From NCBI RefSeq assembly GCF_034377285.1, contig NZ_CP139715.1:1968001-2032000 (forward strand): a stretch of 64,000 nucleotides of DNA. Reading direction: 5' to 3'. This DNA comes from Thalassobaculum sp. OXR-137 (GTDB lineage Bacteria; Pseudomonadota; Alphaproteobacteria; Thalassobaculales; Thalassobaculaceae). Position 1 is the stretch's first letter; the number at the start of each line of letters is the position of its first letter. Shown piece after piece: positions 8,249-17,419 of this stretch. The notes under the pieces were generated by a model. It did no database searches. It worked only from the letters and a program-made list of their open reading frames with translations, and was not told the origin of the DNA. The position numbers were made by a program, and so were the translations under genes.

Positions 8249-10197
8249 TCGGTGTCGTCTCCGGCTTCTTCGGTCTCCATCTTCCGCGGATGGCGCGGGA
8301 CCGTGCAGATCACCTCGGTGCCTTCGCCCGGCGCGGAGGTCAGGGCGACGGTGCCGTCATGCAGCTCGATAAGCGATTTCACCAGGGCCAGGCCGAGACC
8401 GGCGCCGCTGGAGCGGCCGCGGCGCTCGAACCGTTCGAACACCCGGCTCTGGTCGTCGAGCGCGATCCCGACGCCGGTGTCCTTGACGATGAAGGCGACC
8501 GTGTCGCCCCGGTCCTCCACCGACATCATCACGTCGCCCCCTTCCGGGGTGAAGGCGATGGCGTTGGAGACGACGTTGTACAGCGCCTGGGTCAGGCGGC
8601 GCTCGTCCACCTCGATCGGCGCCAGATCAGCCGGGCAGTTGACCGACAGGCCGACCCCGCGTGCCCGAACGCGCTCGCGCGCCAGGGACTCCACGGCGGT
8701 GACAAGGGCGGACGGGGCGATCTTCTCGCGTTCCAACTCCAGATAGCCGGCCTCGATGGAGGCGAGGTCGAGGATGTCGTTCACCAGTCGGACGAGCCGG
8801 TTCGACGAGCCGAGAATGGCGTTGGCATAGTCCTTCTGCCGCTCGTTCATCGGCCCGGCATATTCCTGCTCGAGAACTTCCGAGAAGCCGATGATGGCGT
8901 TCAGCGGCGTGCGCAGCTCGTAGGAGACGTTGGCCAGGAACTCGCTCTTCAGCCGGTCGGCTGTCTCCAGCGCCTCGGTGCGTTCCTGCAGGGCGGTCTG
9001 GACGGCCAGGGTGTCGGTGACGTCGCGGAAGTTCAGCAGGGTCGCGCCGTCGGGCAGCGGCACGATGGCGAAGTCGAGCGCGCGGCCGTCGGTCAGGTGA
9101 AGCGTTCCGCTGGTCGCCTCGCGCCCGGCGAGGTAGCTCATCCACTCCGCCTTGATGTCGGTCCAGGGCCGGTCGGTCGGGAATTTCGGCCGCATCGCCT
9201 GGAACACGACTTCCGCCGGCGGTTCGGGTTCCAGGAACACCGGATCGTCCGGCGTGCCGCGCAAGCCCCATTGGGCGCGGAACGTCGGGTTGGACAGTTT
9301 CATGCGGCTGTCCACGCCGAACACCACGATGCCCTCGTACAGATTGTCCAGCGTCTCCTGCTGCACGGCGGTCAGCGTGTTGTAGGAGCGCTCCAGGGTC
9401 AGCCGGTCGGTCACGTCCTCGAAGGTCATCAGCAGCCCGCCGAACGGATGCGGCGTGACCACCATGCGCACGGTGCTGTCGTCGGGCAGGAACAGCAGCT
9501 CCTCATGGGCGTCGATCAGGGTGGTGAAGAGCCGGTTGAAGTCGTCCCGCCAGGCCCGGAAATCCGACTGTTCCGGCAGGCGTCGGCTTTCCCGCGCCAT
9601 GTCGAGGACCTCGGACAGGGTCGGGCCGATCTCCAGGCGGGCGGACTCGATCTGCCACATCCGGGCGAAGGCGGTGTTGGCGAAGACCACGCGGCGGTCG
9701 GGGCCGAAGACGGCGATCGCGCTGTTCAGTTTCTCCAACACCTCCGCATGGGCGTCCACATGGCGGGCGAGGTCCGATTGGATCTGCTCCAGGCCGGTCA
9801 CGTCCCGGCCCAGGCCGATCGTGCCGGCACCGGCGCTGGCCGCCAGCGGCGTCTCGAAGATCTCGAACAGCCGCCGGTCGCCGTCGATCACCAGGTTGCG
9901 GCTCTCGCTCTGAGCCCGACCGGTCTCCTGGGCCCGCGCGGCGAGGGCGGTGCTGCGGTCCAGGTCGTCGGCCAGCGGGACCGCGGCGGCATTGACGAAG
10001 GAAACGGCTCCGCTCGGGTCGCGGCGCCAGGCCGGGCTGGGAAGGGCCGCCAGGGTTGAATCGGGCGCCTGTCGCCGGGTCCGCTCCAACTCGGCTTCCA
10101 GCGCGGCGACCCGTTGGGAGCGCCGGTAGGCGATCCAGCCCAGGCAGGCGGATGTCAAACCCAGCAGCGCGATCGCGCCCCAGGACAGCGGGGTCAT
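8245..10197 (-). CDS. divL: DivL-type PAS sensor pseudo-histidine kinase with tyrosine in the phosphoacceptor position
   Basis: Membrane-anchored cell-cycle signalling protein of 650 residues. An N-terminal transmembrane helix (about residues 5-22) is followed by a coiled segment, PAS-like domains near residues 145 and 275, a further PAS-like segment, a HisKA dimerisation helix and a HATPase domain. The H-box reads NVSYELRTPLN: the usual histidine is Tyr426 (codon TAC). The ATPase keeps its N box (NAIAFTP), G1 (DTGVGI), F box (FERFER) and G2 (GAGLGLALVK). In Caulobacter, DivL has the same His-to-Tyr change and controls CckA together with DivK. Its place upstream of tsaE-amgK-murU also supports orthology. 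Confidence 0.85.
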   Translation of the reverse strand: MTPLSWGAIALLGLTSACLGWIAYRRSQRVAALEAELERTRRQAPDSTLAALPSPAWRRDPSGAVSFVNAAAVPLADDLDRSTALAARAQETGRAQSESRNLVIDGDRRLFEIFETPLAASAGAGTIGLGRDVTGLEQIQSDLARHVDAHAEVLEKLNSAIAVFGPDRRVVFANTAFARMWQIESARLEIGPTLSEVLDMARESRRLPEQSDFRAWRDDFNRLFTTLIDAHEELLFLPDDSTVRMVVTPHPFGGLLMTFEDVTDRLTLERSYNTLTAVQQETLDNLYEGIVVFGVDSRMKLSNPTFRAQWGLRGTPDDPVFLEPEPPAEVVFQAMRPKFPTDRPWTDIKAEWMSYLAGREATSGTLHLTDGRALDFAIVPLPDGATLLNFRDVTDTLAVQTALQERTEALETADRLKSEFLANVSYELRTPLNAIIGFSEVLEQEYAGPMNERQKDYANAILGSSNRLVRLVNDILDLASIEAGYLELEREKIAPSALVTAVESLARERVRARGVGLSVNCPADLAPIEVDERRLTQALYNVVSNAIAFTPEGGDVMMSVEDRGDTVAFIVKDTGVGIALDDQSRVFERFERRGRSSGAGLGLALVKSLIELHDGTVALTSAPGEGTEVICTVPRHPRKMETEEAGDDTE

Positions 10198-10442
10198 GGC
10201 CGCTTTCTCCCCTTCGACGGCGGGCCGGTGAGGGGCGGCGCGCCACGATCGAATTTTTTATTGGAAACCTTTTTCACATCCGAAGCCTAGCCGCCTGCGC
10301 AGCGCAAGTCGACGCTCGCCGGAAGCGCTCCGGCATGTGCAACTTCCCATAGTCGCGCTGCGGTACTGTGTGCTCTTCAATGGCGTATTCTCGGACTCGG
10401 GGTTCGAGGCGGCCGGCGTCGTGAGCCGGATGGAGGGTGGCG
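10198..10442. promoter_or_regulatory. Divergent intergenic region between divL and the hybrid kinase gene
   Basis: A gap of about 245 bases between two diverging signalling genes must carry both promoters. It contains a local AT-rich patch near 10250-10275 and a perfect hairpin with arms GCCGGA and TCCGGC at 10318-10334. A strong ribosome binding site, GGAGGG (10432-10437), lies five bases before the ATG at 10443. I see no CtrA-type TTAA-N7-TTAA site. Confidence 0.5.
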
Positions 10443-13400
10443 ATGACGGTGGTCGGGGATGTCGAGACGGGAGGTGGCGGGCCCGCCGGTGCCGCGGGCC
10501 GGGAGGCGATGGAGTTCCGCGTCCTCGGAGAGCAGCTCCGGTTCTTCTTCGGCCAGACGCGGGACGCCGTGGCGGGCCACACGGTCCTGGCCATCGCGGT
10601 CTTCCTGCTGCTGATCAACCAGCCGGTCGACCAGACGGCGCTGATCGTCTGGCTCGGCGTCGCCCTGTCGGTGGCCGCGTCCCGCCTGCTGCTCTATCGC
10701 CGCTTCCCCCGCGAGAACCTCACGCCCGAGGAAACCCGGCGCTGGCGACGCTGGTTCGAAGCTATCTCCTTCGCCTCCGGCGGGCTGTTCGGCCTGCTGC
10801 CGGTGCTGTTTCTGGATCCGGAGAACTTTCAGGTCACCGCCTGGATCCTGCTGATCATGTCGGGCATGGCCGGCGGCGCGCTCGGCACGCTGTCGGCCTA
10901 TGCGAACGCGTTCCGATTCTACCTGTTCGCCTCCATGGCGCCGCTGTTGCTGCTGCTGCTGGAGCTCTGGTACCTCGACGCAAATCTCGACCTGCTCATC
11001 ATCGCCGTTCTTTGCGCGATCATGTGCGGGTTCTTTCTGCGGTTTTCCCGCCGGTTCGAGCGGGCGCTGGTCGACCAGATCAAGGGACGTCTGGAGAATG
11101 TCGATCTCGCCGACCGGGTCGCACGACAGGGCGCCGTGCTGCAATCCGTCCTCCAGGCGATTCCCAACGCGATCGCCGTTGTCGATCCCCAGGGCCGTGT
11201 CGTCTACGCCAACGACCGGTTCCAGACGATGTTCGACCTGCCGGACAATCTCCTCGACGGGACACTGAACCACCGCCAGTTCAACGAGTTCCGGTCCGAA
11301 CGGGGCGATTTCGACCACCTCGACCCGGCCCAGATGGAGGCCCAGATCGCCCATTGGGAGCGGCTCAGCGGAGGCGGTAGCCCCTTCGGCTACGAGCGGC
11401 TTCTGCCGGACGGGCGGGTTCTGCGCGTCGACAACCGTCCGATGCCCGACGGCGGCTGGGTGCGGTCCTGGACCGACGTCTCCGACGAACGCGCGGCCGA
11501 ACGCGAGACGGCGCGCTGGACCCGCATGCTTCAACTCACCCTCGACAGCATCGACCAGGGTCTGTCCATCGTCGATGCGGAGGGCGACCAGGTCCTCGCG
11601 AACCGGCGCTACTGCGAACTGCTGGGATTGCCGGAGGACTACAGCCGCCGCCCGGTGCCGCTGCAGCAGGTCCTGGACGATCTGGAGGCGCGCGGAGAAC
11701 TGGTCGGGCTCTCGCCCGAGCTCAACGCCTGCATCGATCGCTGGGAGACCGGCGAAGACCCGTCGCCCAGGCTGATCTACGAGCGCCGGCAGCCGAACGG
11801 CAACTGGCTGCTGATCGTCGCCAACCGGCTTCCCGAGGGCGGCCATGTCCGCACCTTCACCGACATCACCAGCCGCAAGCTGGCGGAAATCTCCGCGGCG
11901 GAACGGCGGGAACTGCTGGAGACGACCCTGGCCAGCATCGACCAGGGCGTGATCATGCGCGACGCGGACGACAACGTTCTGGTGTTCAACGACCGGCTGG
12001 CGGATCTGCTCGGCGTCCCGCTGGACCTGTACCGGGAGAACCGGCCGTCCTCCGTGGTCTACGCCCATCATCTGGCGCAGACAGAGGTCGAGATCCCGGC
12101 CGAGCTCAACCGCCGGATCGACGACTGGCTCGCGCGCCATCAGAGCGGCGAGACGGTGGAACGGCTCGAATACGACCGCATGGTGCCGAACGGCCGGTGG
12201 ATACATGCGGTCTTCCAGCCGCTGGCCCACGGCCGGGTGATCCGCACCTTCAGCGACATCACCGAGGCGCGGCGGTCCCGGCAGGCCCTGGTGGAGAAGA
12301 CCGAGTTCCTCGAAACGGTACTGGCCGCGATGGAGCAGGGTGTCCTGGTGGCCGACGCGCGCGGCCGGATCATCCTGTGGAACGACCGGGCGCGTGAGAT
12401 CCTGGCCCTGCCGGTCTCGGCCATGGAAGGGCAGCCGACGATCGAGGAACTGCGGGAGGTGCGCCGGCGTCTCGGCGAATTCGACACCGCCGATCCGCAG
12501 ATCGCCGCCTATGTGGATCACTGGAACGACTGGGTCGGCAGCGACACCTCCGACATCTTCATCCACGAGCGGGAGTTCCGTCGCGGGAACTGGATGCTGG
12601 TCTATGGCCGCAAGCTGAGCGGCGGCGGCACGGTGCGTACCCTGACCGACATCACCCAACGCAAGCGCGGCGAGGCCGAGGCGGTGGCGGCGCGCGAGGA
12701 GGCCGAGGAGACCCGGGAGCGGATCCGCGCCATCCTGCAGTCCATCCCGGTCGGCGTGCTGGTCTACGACGCCAGCATGCACGTGGCGTTCTGGAACGAC
12801 GCGTACTGCAACTTCACCGGCATCCCGGCGGAGGCGCTAGTGGATCGCCCTCATTTCCGCGACTACTCCCGCTACATCTACGATGCCCACGACCGCCGCC
12901 GCCATATGAGCCTGGACAGGTTCATGGCGTTCCGCCGGCAGGTCTACGACTCGGACGAGCGCTTCACGACCGAGTTCTTCTTCGACGGCACCGGCCTGGA
13001 CGTCCAGTACATCGTCGCCTCCCTGCCGGACGGTGGGCGGGTGAATGTCATCGTCGACATCTCCCAGCAGAAGCAGGCCGAGCGCACGGCCCTGGACGCC
13101 CGCGACACGGCGGAGGAGGCGACCCGGGCGAAGTCGGCCTTCCTGGCGGCGATGAGCCACGAGATCCGCACCCCGCTGAACGGCGTCATCGGCATGGCCG
13201 AAGTGCTGGAGCAGACCGGCCTGGACGACGACCAGCGGGCCATCACGGCCACGATCCGCGATTCCGGGGAGGTGCTGCTGCGGATCATCGACGACATCCT
13301 CGACTTCTCCAAGATCGAGGCGGGCCGCCTGGACCTGGAGGTGGAACAGATCGATCTGCGGGCGGTCTGCGAGGCCGTGCTCGACACGCTGGCGCCCGCC

Positions 13401-15044
13401 GCGGAGGCGAAGGATCTGGACCTGGTGCTGCAGATCGATCCGTCGGCGCCGGCGGTCTTCGTCGGCGATCCGACCCGGGTGCGGCAGATCCTCATGAACC
13501 TCGCGGGCAACGCGGTGAAGTTCACCCGGACCGGCTCGGTGGCGATCCATGCCTCGGCCCGACCGGACGACGATCTGGCATCGCGGATGCGGCTGCGGCT
13601 GGAGATCAGGGATACCGGGGTCGGCATCGAGGCCGACCGGCTGGACCAGCTCTTCGAGCCGTTCAGCCAGGCGGAGGTATCCACCACCAGACGATACGGC
13701 GGAACCGGTCTCGGCCTCTCCATCTGCCGCCGCCTGGTCGGCATGATGCAGGGCCTGATCGGTGTCGAGAGCGAGCCGGGGGCGGGCTCGACCTTCTGGG
13801 TCGATATCCCGGTGGAACCGGCGATCCTGGAAGCGAGGTCCGACGTCGACGCCATCGATCTGAGCGGCGTTCCGGCACTGGTCGCGATCCGGCCGGGACC
13901 GCTGGGCGATCAGGTCGCCGCCCTGCTGTCCGACAGGGGCATGGTCGTGTCCCGCGTGGGCGATGCCGATGCGGTGCTGCCGGACCCTGGCGGAGCGGCG
14001 ATCGTCGACGGCCGGCTGGGGACGGACCTGTTGCGCCGGCTGATCCCTTCCGGCGCCTGGGGACACGATGTCTCCGGCCATGAAACCCGGGCTCTTTGGG
14101 TCGCCAGCGCCGGAGCCCCGGACATGATGCCCATCGCCGTCCTCCGGCCGGTGCGCCGCGCCCCTCTGCTGCAGGCGGTGGCGGCGAGCGTCGGCCGTGC
14201 CTTCCCGGAGGCGCCGAAGGCGGTTCCGCGGCGGGACCGGACGACGGATGTCGCCGAAGCGCCCTCCGTCGAGGAGGCCGCCGCCGCGGGGCGGCTGATC
14301 CTGGTGGTCGAGGACAACGCCACCAACCGCATGGTCGTCGAGCGCCAGCTCGGCTTCCTGCGTCTCGCCGCGGAGACGGCTGTCGACGGGGTGGAGGCGC
14401 TGAGGATGTGGCGCGAGAAGCCCTACGGCCTCGTGCTCACCGACTGCCACATGCCGAACATGGACGGATACGAGCTGACGGCGGCGATCCGGGAGGCGGA
14501 GAAGGGAACCGGACGCCGGGTGCCGATCGTCGCCCTGACCGCGAACGCCCTGGTGGGCGAGGCGGAACGGTGTCTGGCGGCGGGGATGGACGATTACCTG
14601 GCCAAACCGGTGACGCTGGAGACCATGGGGGCCACCCTCAACCGCTGGCTCGATGCCGCGACCCGGCCTGTCGCGGGGGCAGAGGCGGACGGCGCCGCCG
14701 ACAGTCCGATCGATTTCGGGCAGCTCAGGCTGATCCTCGGCAGCACCGACCCGGCTTTCACCGCCTCGATGCTCGACCTCTTCGCGGAGAGCTTCCGGTC
14801 GCTGAACGCGGAGATGCGGGCTGCGATCGAGGCCGGCGATATGGGGCTGCTGCGGGAGACCGCCCACGCGGCCAAGGGGGCTTCGGCAAATGCGTGCGCC
14901 AACCGCCTGCGCGCCGCCCTGGAGGCCCTCCAGCTCGCGGCGACCGACGGAGACGAGGGCTCGGTCGCGCGCCTGTTCGGAGAGGTGGAGAGCCGCAGCG
15001 CGGAGGTGTTCGACTATCTGCGACGCACGAAGGCGCCGACCTGA
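10443..15044 (+). CDS. Multi-PAS hybrid sensor histidine kinase with receiver and Hpt domains
   Basis: Unorthodox phosphorelay kinase of 1533 residues. It begins with about six membrane helices (residues 35-215). Five consecutive PAS domains follow, starting near residues 232, 363, 491, 623 and 763; several share the DQGL/DQGV form of PAS_7. Next come HisKA with the phosphoacceptor His906 in MSHEIRTPLN, a HATPase domain with DTGVGIEADRL and GGTGLGLSICRRLVG, and a degenerate receiver (about 1140-1260). A true receiver with Asp1334 in LTDCHMPNMDGYE and a C-terminal Hpt domain with His1475 in ETAHAAKGAS complete it. The domain order implies a His-Asp-His relay to an unknown response regulator. 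The ATG at 10443 is preferred over the GTG six bases earlier because of the ribosome binding site. Confidence 0.92.
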   Translation: MTVVGDVETGGGGPAGAAGREAMEFRVLGEQLRFFFGQTRDAVAGHTVLAIAVFLLLINQPVDQTALIVWLGVALSVAASRLLLYRRFPRENLTPEETRRWRRWFEAISFASGGLFGLLPVLFLDPENFQVTAWILLIMSGMAGGALGTLSAYANAFRFYLFASMAPLLLLLLELWYLDANLDLLIIAVLCAIMCGFFLRFSRRFERALVDQIKGRLENVDLADRVARQGAVLQSVLQAIPNAIAVVDPQGRVVYANDRFQTMFDLPDNLLDGTLNHRQFNEFRSERGDFDHLDPAQMEAQIAHWERLSGGGSPFGYERLLPDGRVLRVDNRPMPDGGWVRSWTDVSDERAAERETARWTRMLQLTLDSIDQGLSIVDAEGDQVLANRRYCELLGLPEDYSRRPVPLQQVLDDLEARGELVGLSPELNACIDRWETGEDPSPRLIYERRQPNGNWLLIVANRLPEGGHVRTFTDITSRKLAEISAAERRELLETTLASIDQGVIMRDADDNVLVFNDRLADLLGVPLDLYRENRPSSVVYAHHLAQTEVEIPAELNRRIDDWLARHQSGETVERLEYDRMVPNGRWIHAVFQPLAHGRVIRTFSDITEARRSRQALVEKTEFLETVLAAMEQGVLVADARGRIILWNDRAREILALPVSAMEGQPTIEELREVRRRLGEFDTADPQIAAYVDHWNDWVGSDTSDIFIHEREFRRGNWMLVYGRKLSGGGTVRTLTDITQRKRGEAEAVAAREEAEETRERIRAILQSIPVGVLVYDASMHVAFWNDAYCNFTGIPAEALVDRPHFRDYSRYIYDAHDRRRHMSLDRFMAFRRQVYDSDERFTTEFFFDGTGLDVQYIVASLPDGGRVNVIVDISQQKQAERTALDARDTAEEATRAKSAFLAAMSHEIRTPLNGVIGMAEVLEQTGLDDDQRAITATIRDSGEVLLRIIDDILDFSKIEAGRLDLEVEQIDLRAVCEAVLDTLAPAAEAKDLDLVLQIDPSAPAVFVGDPTRVRQILMNLAGNAVKFTRTGSVAIHASARPDDDLASRMRLRLEIRDTGVGIEADRLDQLFEPFSQAEVSTTRRYGGTGLGLSICRRLVGMMQGLIGVESEPGAGSTFWVDIPVEPAILEARSDVDAIDLSGVPALVAIRPGPLGDQVAALLSDRGMVVSRVGDADAVLPDPGGAAIVDGRLGTDLLRRLIPSGAWGHDVSGHETRALWVASAGAPDMMPIAVLRPVRRAPLLQAVAASVGRAFPEAPKAVPRRDRTTDVAEAPSVEEAAAAGRLILVVEDNATNRMVVERQLGFLRLAAETAVDGVEALRMWREKPYGLVLTDCHMPNMDGYELTAAIREAEKGTGRRVPIVALTANALVGEAERCLAAGMDDYLAKPVTLETMGATLNRWLDAATRPVAGAEADGAADSPIDFGQLRLILGSTDPAFTASMLDLFAESFRSLNAEMRAAIEAGDMGLLRETAHAAKGASANACANRLRAALEALQLAATDGDEGSVARLFGEVESRSAEVFDYLRRTKAPT

Positions 15045-15051
15045 TCGCCGC

Positions 15052-15432
15052 TCAGCAGGCGCAGCCGGTGGGGGCGTTTTCCAGAAGCTGGTCGCCGTCC
15101 CGGTTGGGATCCGGCTTCAGGCAGGCGGCGGCGCCGTCGCGCAGCTCGGTGTTCAGGGTCCCGCGGATCGCGCTCTGGTTCCAGCCGGTCCGGACCCGGT
15201 AGTCGACGGTCATCCGACAGATATCGGTGTCGCAGGTGAAGGCCTTCTGCGTGCCCTGGCGGATGGCCAGGGCCAGCGCGGCCGGCGGCGATCCGGCGGG
15301 GGATGTCTGACTGAAGACCTTGATGTCCGCCATGGCCAGCGCGCTGCAGTTCTTGAAAAATACCGTTCCGGCGGAGGCGGACGCGGACAGGCCCAAGAAC
15401 AAGGCCAAGGATAACGCGACGGATCTGATCAA
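15052..15432 (-). CDS. Small secreted protein of unknown function
   Basis: I do not recognise a family. The product has a clear Sec signal peptide (IRSVALSLALFLGLSASASA), then about 105 mature residues with several cysteines and a Cys-Ala-Cys end, suggesting a disulfide-bonded periplasmic or exported protein. An ATG at 15462 is in frame. I prefer the TTG at 15432, because a GGGAGGG site precedes it at the right distance and translation then begins at the signal peptide. The gene converges on the hybrid kinase gene with a gap of only seven bases. Confidence 0.6.
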   Translation of the reverse strand: MIRSVALSLALFLGLSASASAGTVFFKNCSALAMADIKVFSQTSPAGSPPAALALAIRQGTQKAFTCDTDICRMTVDYRVRTGWNQSAIRGTLNTELRDGAAACLKPDPNRDGDQLLENAPTGCAC

Positions 15433-15717
15433 GATGCCCTCCCGGCAAGGTGGAACCCGCATTCGAGCGGCTGGTGTCGCCTGCGGACCCGCGCGCGACC
15501 CGAAGTCCGTTTCACTGGCCGACTATGGCGCCGACGCTGCGTATACCGCAGGGTAATCATTGGCTTTCTTTCGCAGCGACGCGCATTTGCGCGCAAACCG
15601 TCCGGGTCGAAGCGCGCCGGGTGGAGCCCGCTACCTGGCACCCGACCCCTGGGCATTCGGGCGGCCGGGACCACTTAGGGTGGAAAGCCTGTCCAATCGT
15701 CGACATGGAGAGATGCC

Positions 15718-16101
15718 ATGACCCGATCCCTGCGTGCCGCTGCTCTGTCCCTTGCCGCCGCCCTGCTGGCGGCTCCGTTCCTGATCCCGCAGGCCATCGC
15801 CCATCACGGATGGAGCTGGACCACCGGCGGCAATATCGAGCTGACCGGCATCATCCGCGAGGCCAAGCTCGGCAATCCCCACGGGGTCCTCAAGGTGGAT
15901 GCGGACGGCGAGGTCTGGACCGTCGAAGTCGGCCAGCCCTGGCGCAACGAGCGGGCGGGGCTGAGCGACGCCGATTTCGCCGCCGGTACCGAGATCACCA
16001 TCATCGGCGAACCCTCCGCCGATCCGGCTGCGAAACTGCTGAAGGCCGAGCGGATCATCCTCGACGGTAAGGAGCACCCGCTCTATCCGGACCGGAGCTG
16101 A
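15718..16101 (+). CDS. DUF6152 family exported protein
   Basis: This 127-residue protein has a signal peptide ending near AIA at residue 28. The mature part opens with HHGWSWTTGG and has the IELTGIIREAKLGNPHG segment typical of DUF6152, a small beta-rich OB-like fold of unknown function. It is followed 18 bases later by a small membrane protein gene in the same direction, a pairing common for this family. The start has a nearby GAGAG ribosome binding site (GGAGAGATGCC context). Confidence 0.8.
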   Translation: MTRSLRAAALSLAAALLAAPFLIPQAIAHHGWSWTTGGNIELTGIIREAKLGNPHGVLKVDADGEVWTVEVGQPWRNERAGLSDADFAAGTEITIIGEPSADPAAKLLKAERIILDGKEHPLYPDRS

Positions 16102-16119
16102 GCGGCCCCGGCGGCGCCG

Positions 16120-16590
16120 GTGGACGGCCTGCTGAGCGCCCTTGCGGCGAGCGAGGCGGCGACCGCCCTGCGGTTTTCGCGCTGGAGCTACGCGGCGGCG
16201 AACACGGCCCATGTCCTGGGCGTCGCCGTGCTGGTCGGCGGGATCCTGCCGCTCGACCTGCGCCTGCTCGGGCTCTGGCCACGGGTCGAGGCGGGCGGCC
16301 TGGTCCGGGTGCTGGTGCCGATGGCGGCTGCCGGGTTGGGGCTGGCCGTGATTTCCGGGTTCCTGCTCTTCGTCGTGCGGCCGCTGGACTACGCCGGCAA
16401 TACGGCCTTTCTGACGAAGATCGGGCTGATTTCCGTCGGCGCGGCCTCCGCCCTGTCGGCCCATGCGGTGTGGGGACGGTGGCTGGAGCGTGCCGGCGGC
16501 TCCGTACGGGCGCGGGTCGGGGCGGTCTCGATGCTGTGCTGGATCGGTGCGCTGATCGCCGGCCGGATGATCGCGTTCACCGGCGACTAG
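16120..16590 (+). CDS. Small integral membrane protein, DUF6644/DUF2214-like
   Basis: A 156-residue protein with four or more hydrophobic helices and a GTG start. Motifs include SRWSYAAANTAHVLGVAVLVGGI and FLTKIGLISVGAASALSAHA, with histidines inside predicted helices. This suggests a cytochrome- or copper-handling-like membrane fold, as in the uncharacterised DUF6644/DUF2214 proteins. It sits in a two-gene unit with the DUF6152 protein. The function is unknown, and the family assignment rests on general resemblance. Confidence 0.65.
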   Translation: MDGLLSALAASEAATALRFSRWSYAAANTAHVLGVAVLVGGILPLDLRLLGLWPRVEAGGLVRVLVPMAAAGLGLAVISGFLLFVVRPLDYAGNTAFLTKIGLISVGAASALSAHAVWGRWLERAGGSVRARVGAVSMLCWIGALIAGRMIAFTGD

Positions 16591-16596
16591 GGTGGC

Positions 16597-17316
16597 CTAG
16601 CCGGCGGCACGGGCGAGATAGACCGTCTGGGTCACCGTGTCGCCGAGATACGGATTGTCGAACACCACCGGCTCCGCCCGCGCCTCGGCATAGACGCCGG
16701 CCAGGCGGTCGGTGAACGCGGCGTCCGGAGGGGCGTCGGACCAGAGGCCGAAGACGCCGCCGGGCTTCAGATGCCGGGTGAGGGCGGCAAGACCTTCGGC
16801 CGTGTAGAAACCGGCACTGCCCTGGTCGAGCAGGAAGTCGGGCGCGTGGTCGATATCCACCAGGATGGCGTCCAGCGTGCGGCCCGGCCGGTCCGGGTCG
16901 AACCCGGTCTCCGACGCGGCGAGCGCGAAGAAATCCCCCTGCTGCAGCCGGCAGCGGGGGTCGGCCGTAAGCACCGGTCCGAGGGGGATCAGGCCTTCGC
17001 GGTGCCAGTCGATTACCGCGTCGAGCAGGTCGACCACCCGCAGGGAGGCGACCCGCGGGTCTTCGAGCACGGCTGCGGCGGTGTAGCCCAGCCCGAGCCC
17101 GCCGACGACCACGTCCGGCGCCGGCGACCGCACCTCGGCCAGCCCGAGGCGGGCCAGGGCGATCTCCGAGGCGGTGAAGTGGCTCGACATCAGGAACTCG
17201 TCGCCGAGCTTGATCTCGAGCACGTCCTGGCCGAGCCGGAGGTCGCGGCGGCGGCGCAGGCTGATCGCGCCGATCGGCGTCACGCGGTAGTCGAGCTCTT
17301 CGAACATCGGGGTCAT
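16597..17316 (-). CDS. Spermidine-synthase-like SAM-dependent methyltransferase fold protein
   Basis: A 239-residue protein with the Rossmann methyltransferase core VVVGGLGLGYTAAAVLE, an acidic residue after strand 2 (VVDLLDAVIDW), a QGDFFALA segment and DAILVDIDHAPDFLL. It resembles the catalytic domain of polyamine synthases, but it is shorter than true SpeE and a bona fide speE lies at 52.5 kb, so the substrate is unknown. The start at 17316 (MTPMFEELDYRV) is chosen because upstream in-frame codons would run into the divergent phosphatase promoter. Confidence 0.75.
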   Translation of the reverse strand: MTPMFEELDYRVTPIGAISLRRRRDLRLGQDVLEIKLGDEFLMSSHFTASEIALARLGLAEVRSPAPDVVVGGLGLGYTAAAVLEDPRVASLRVVDLLDAVIDWHREGLIPLGPVLTADPRCRLQQGDFFALAASETGFDPDRPGRTLDAILVDIDHAPDFLLDQGSAGFYTAEGLAALTRHLKPGGVFGLWSDAPPDAAFTDRLAGVYAEARAEPVVFDNPYLGDTVTQTVYLARAAG

Positions 17317-17419
17317 CCGGGTTCTTAGCACGCCACTACCGGTCGCGCGACGACTGGACCGGTCGGACGACCGCCCTAGGTCGGTGCCGGGTACCGTCGA
17401 TCCTGTCAGAGAGGACTCC

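Noticed and set aside
10377-12782. An 801-codon minus-strand frame, and a similar one at 12837-14867
   Set aside because: Both are antisense shadows of the hybrid kinase gene, with no recognisable domains.
16597-17316. Considered as a second spermidine synthase
   Set aside because: It is too short and lacks the DSTDPIGP catalytic segment seen in the true speE; only the methyltransferase-like core is shared.
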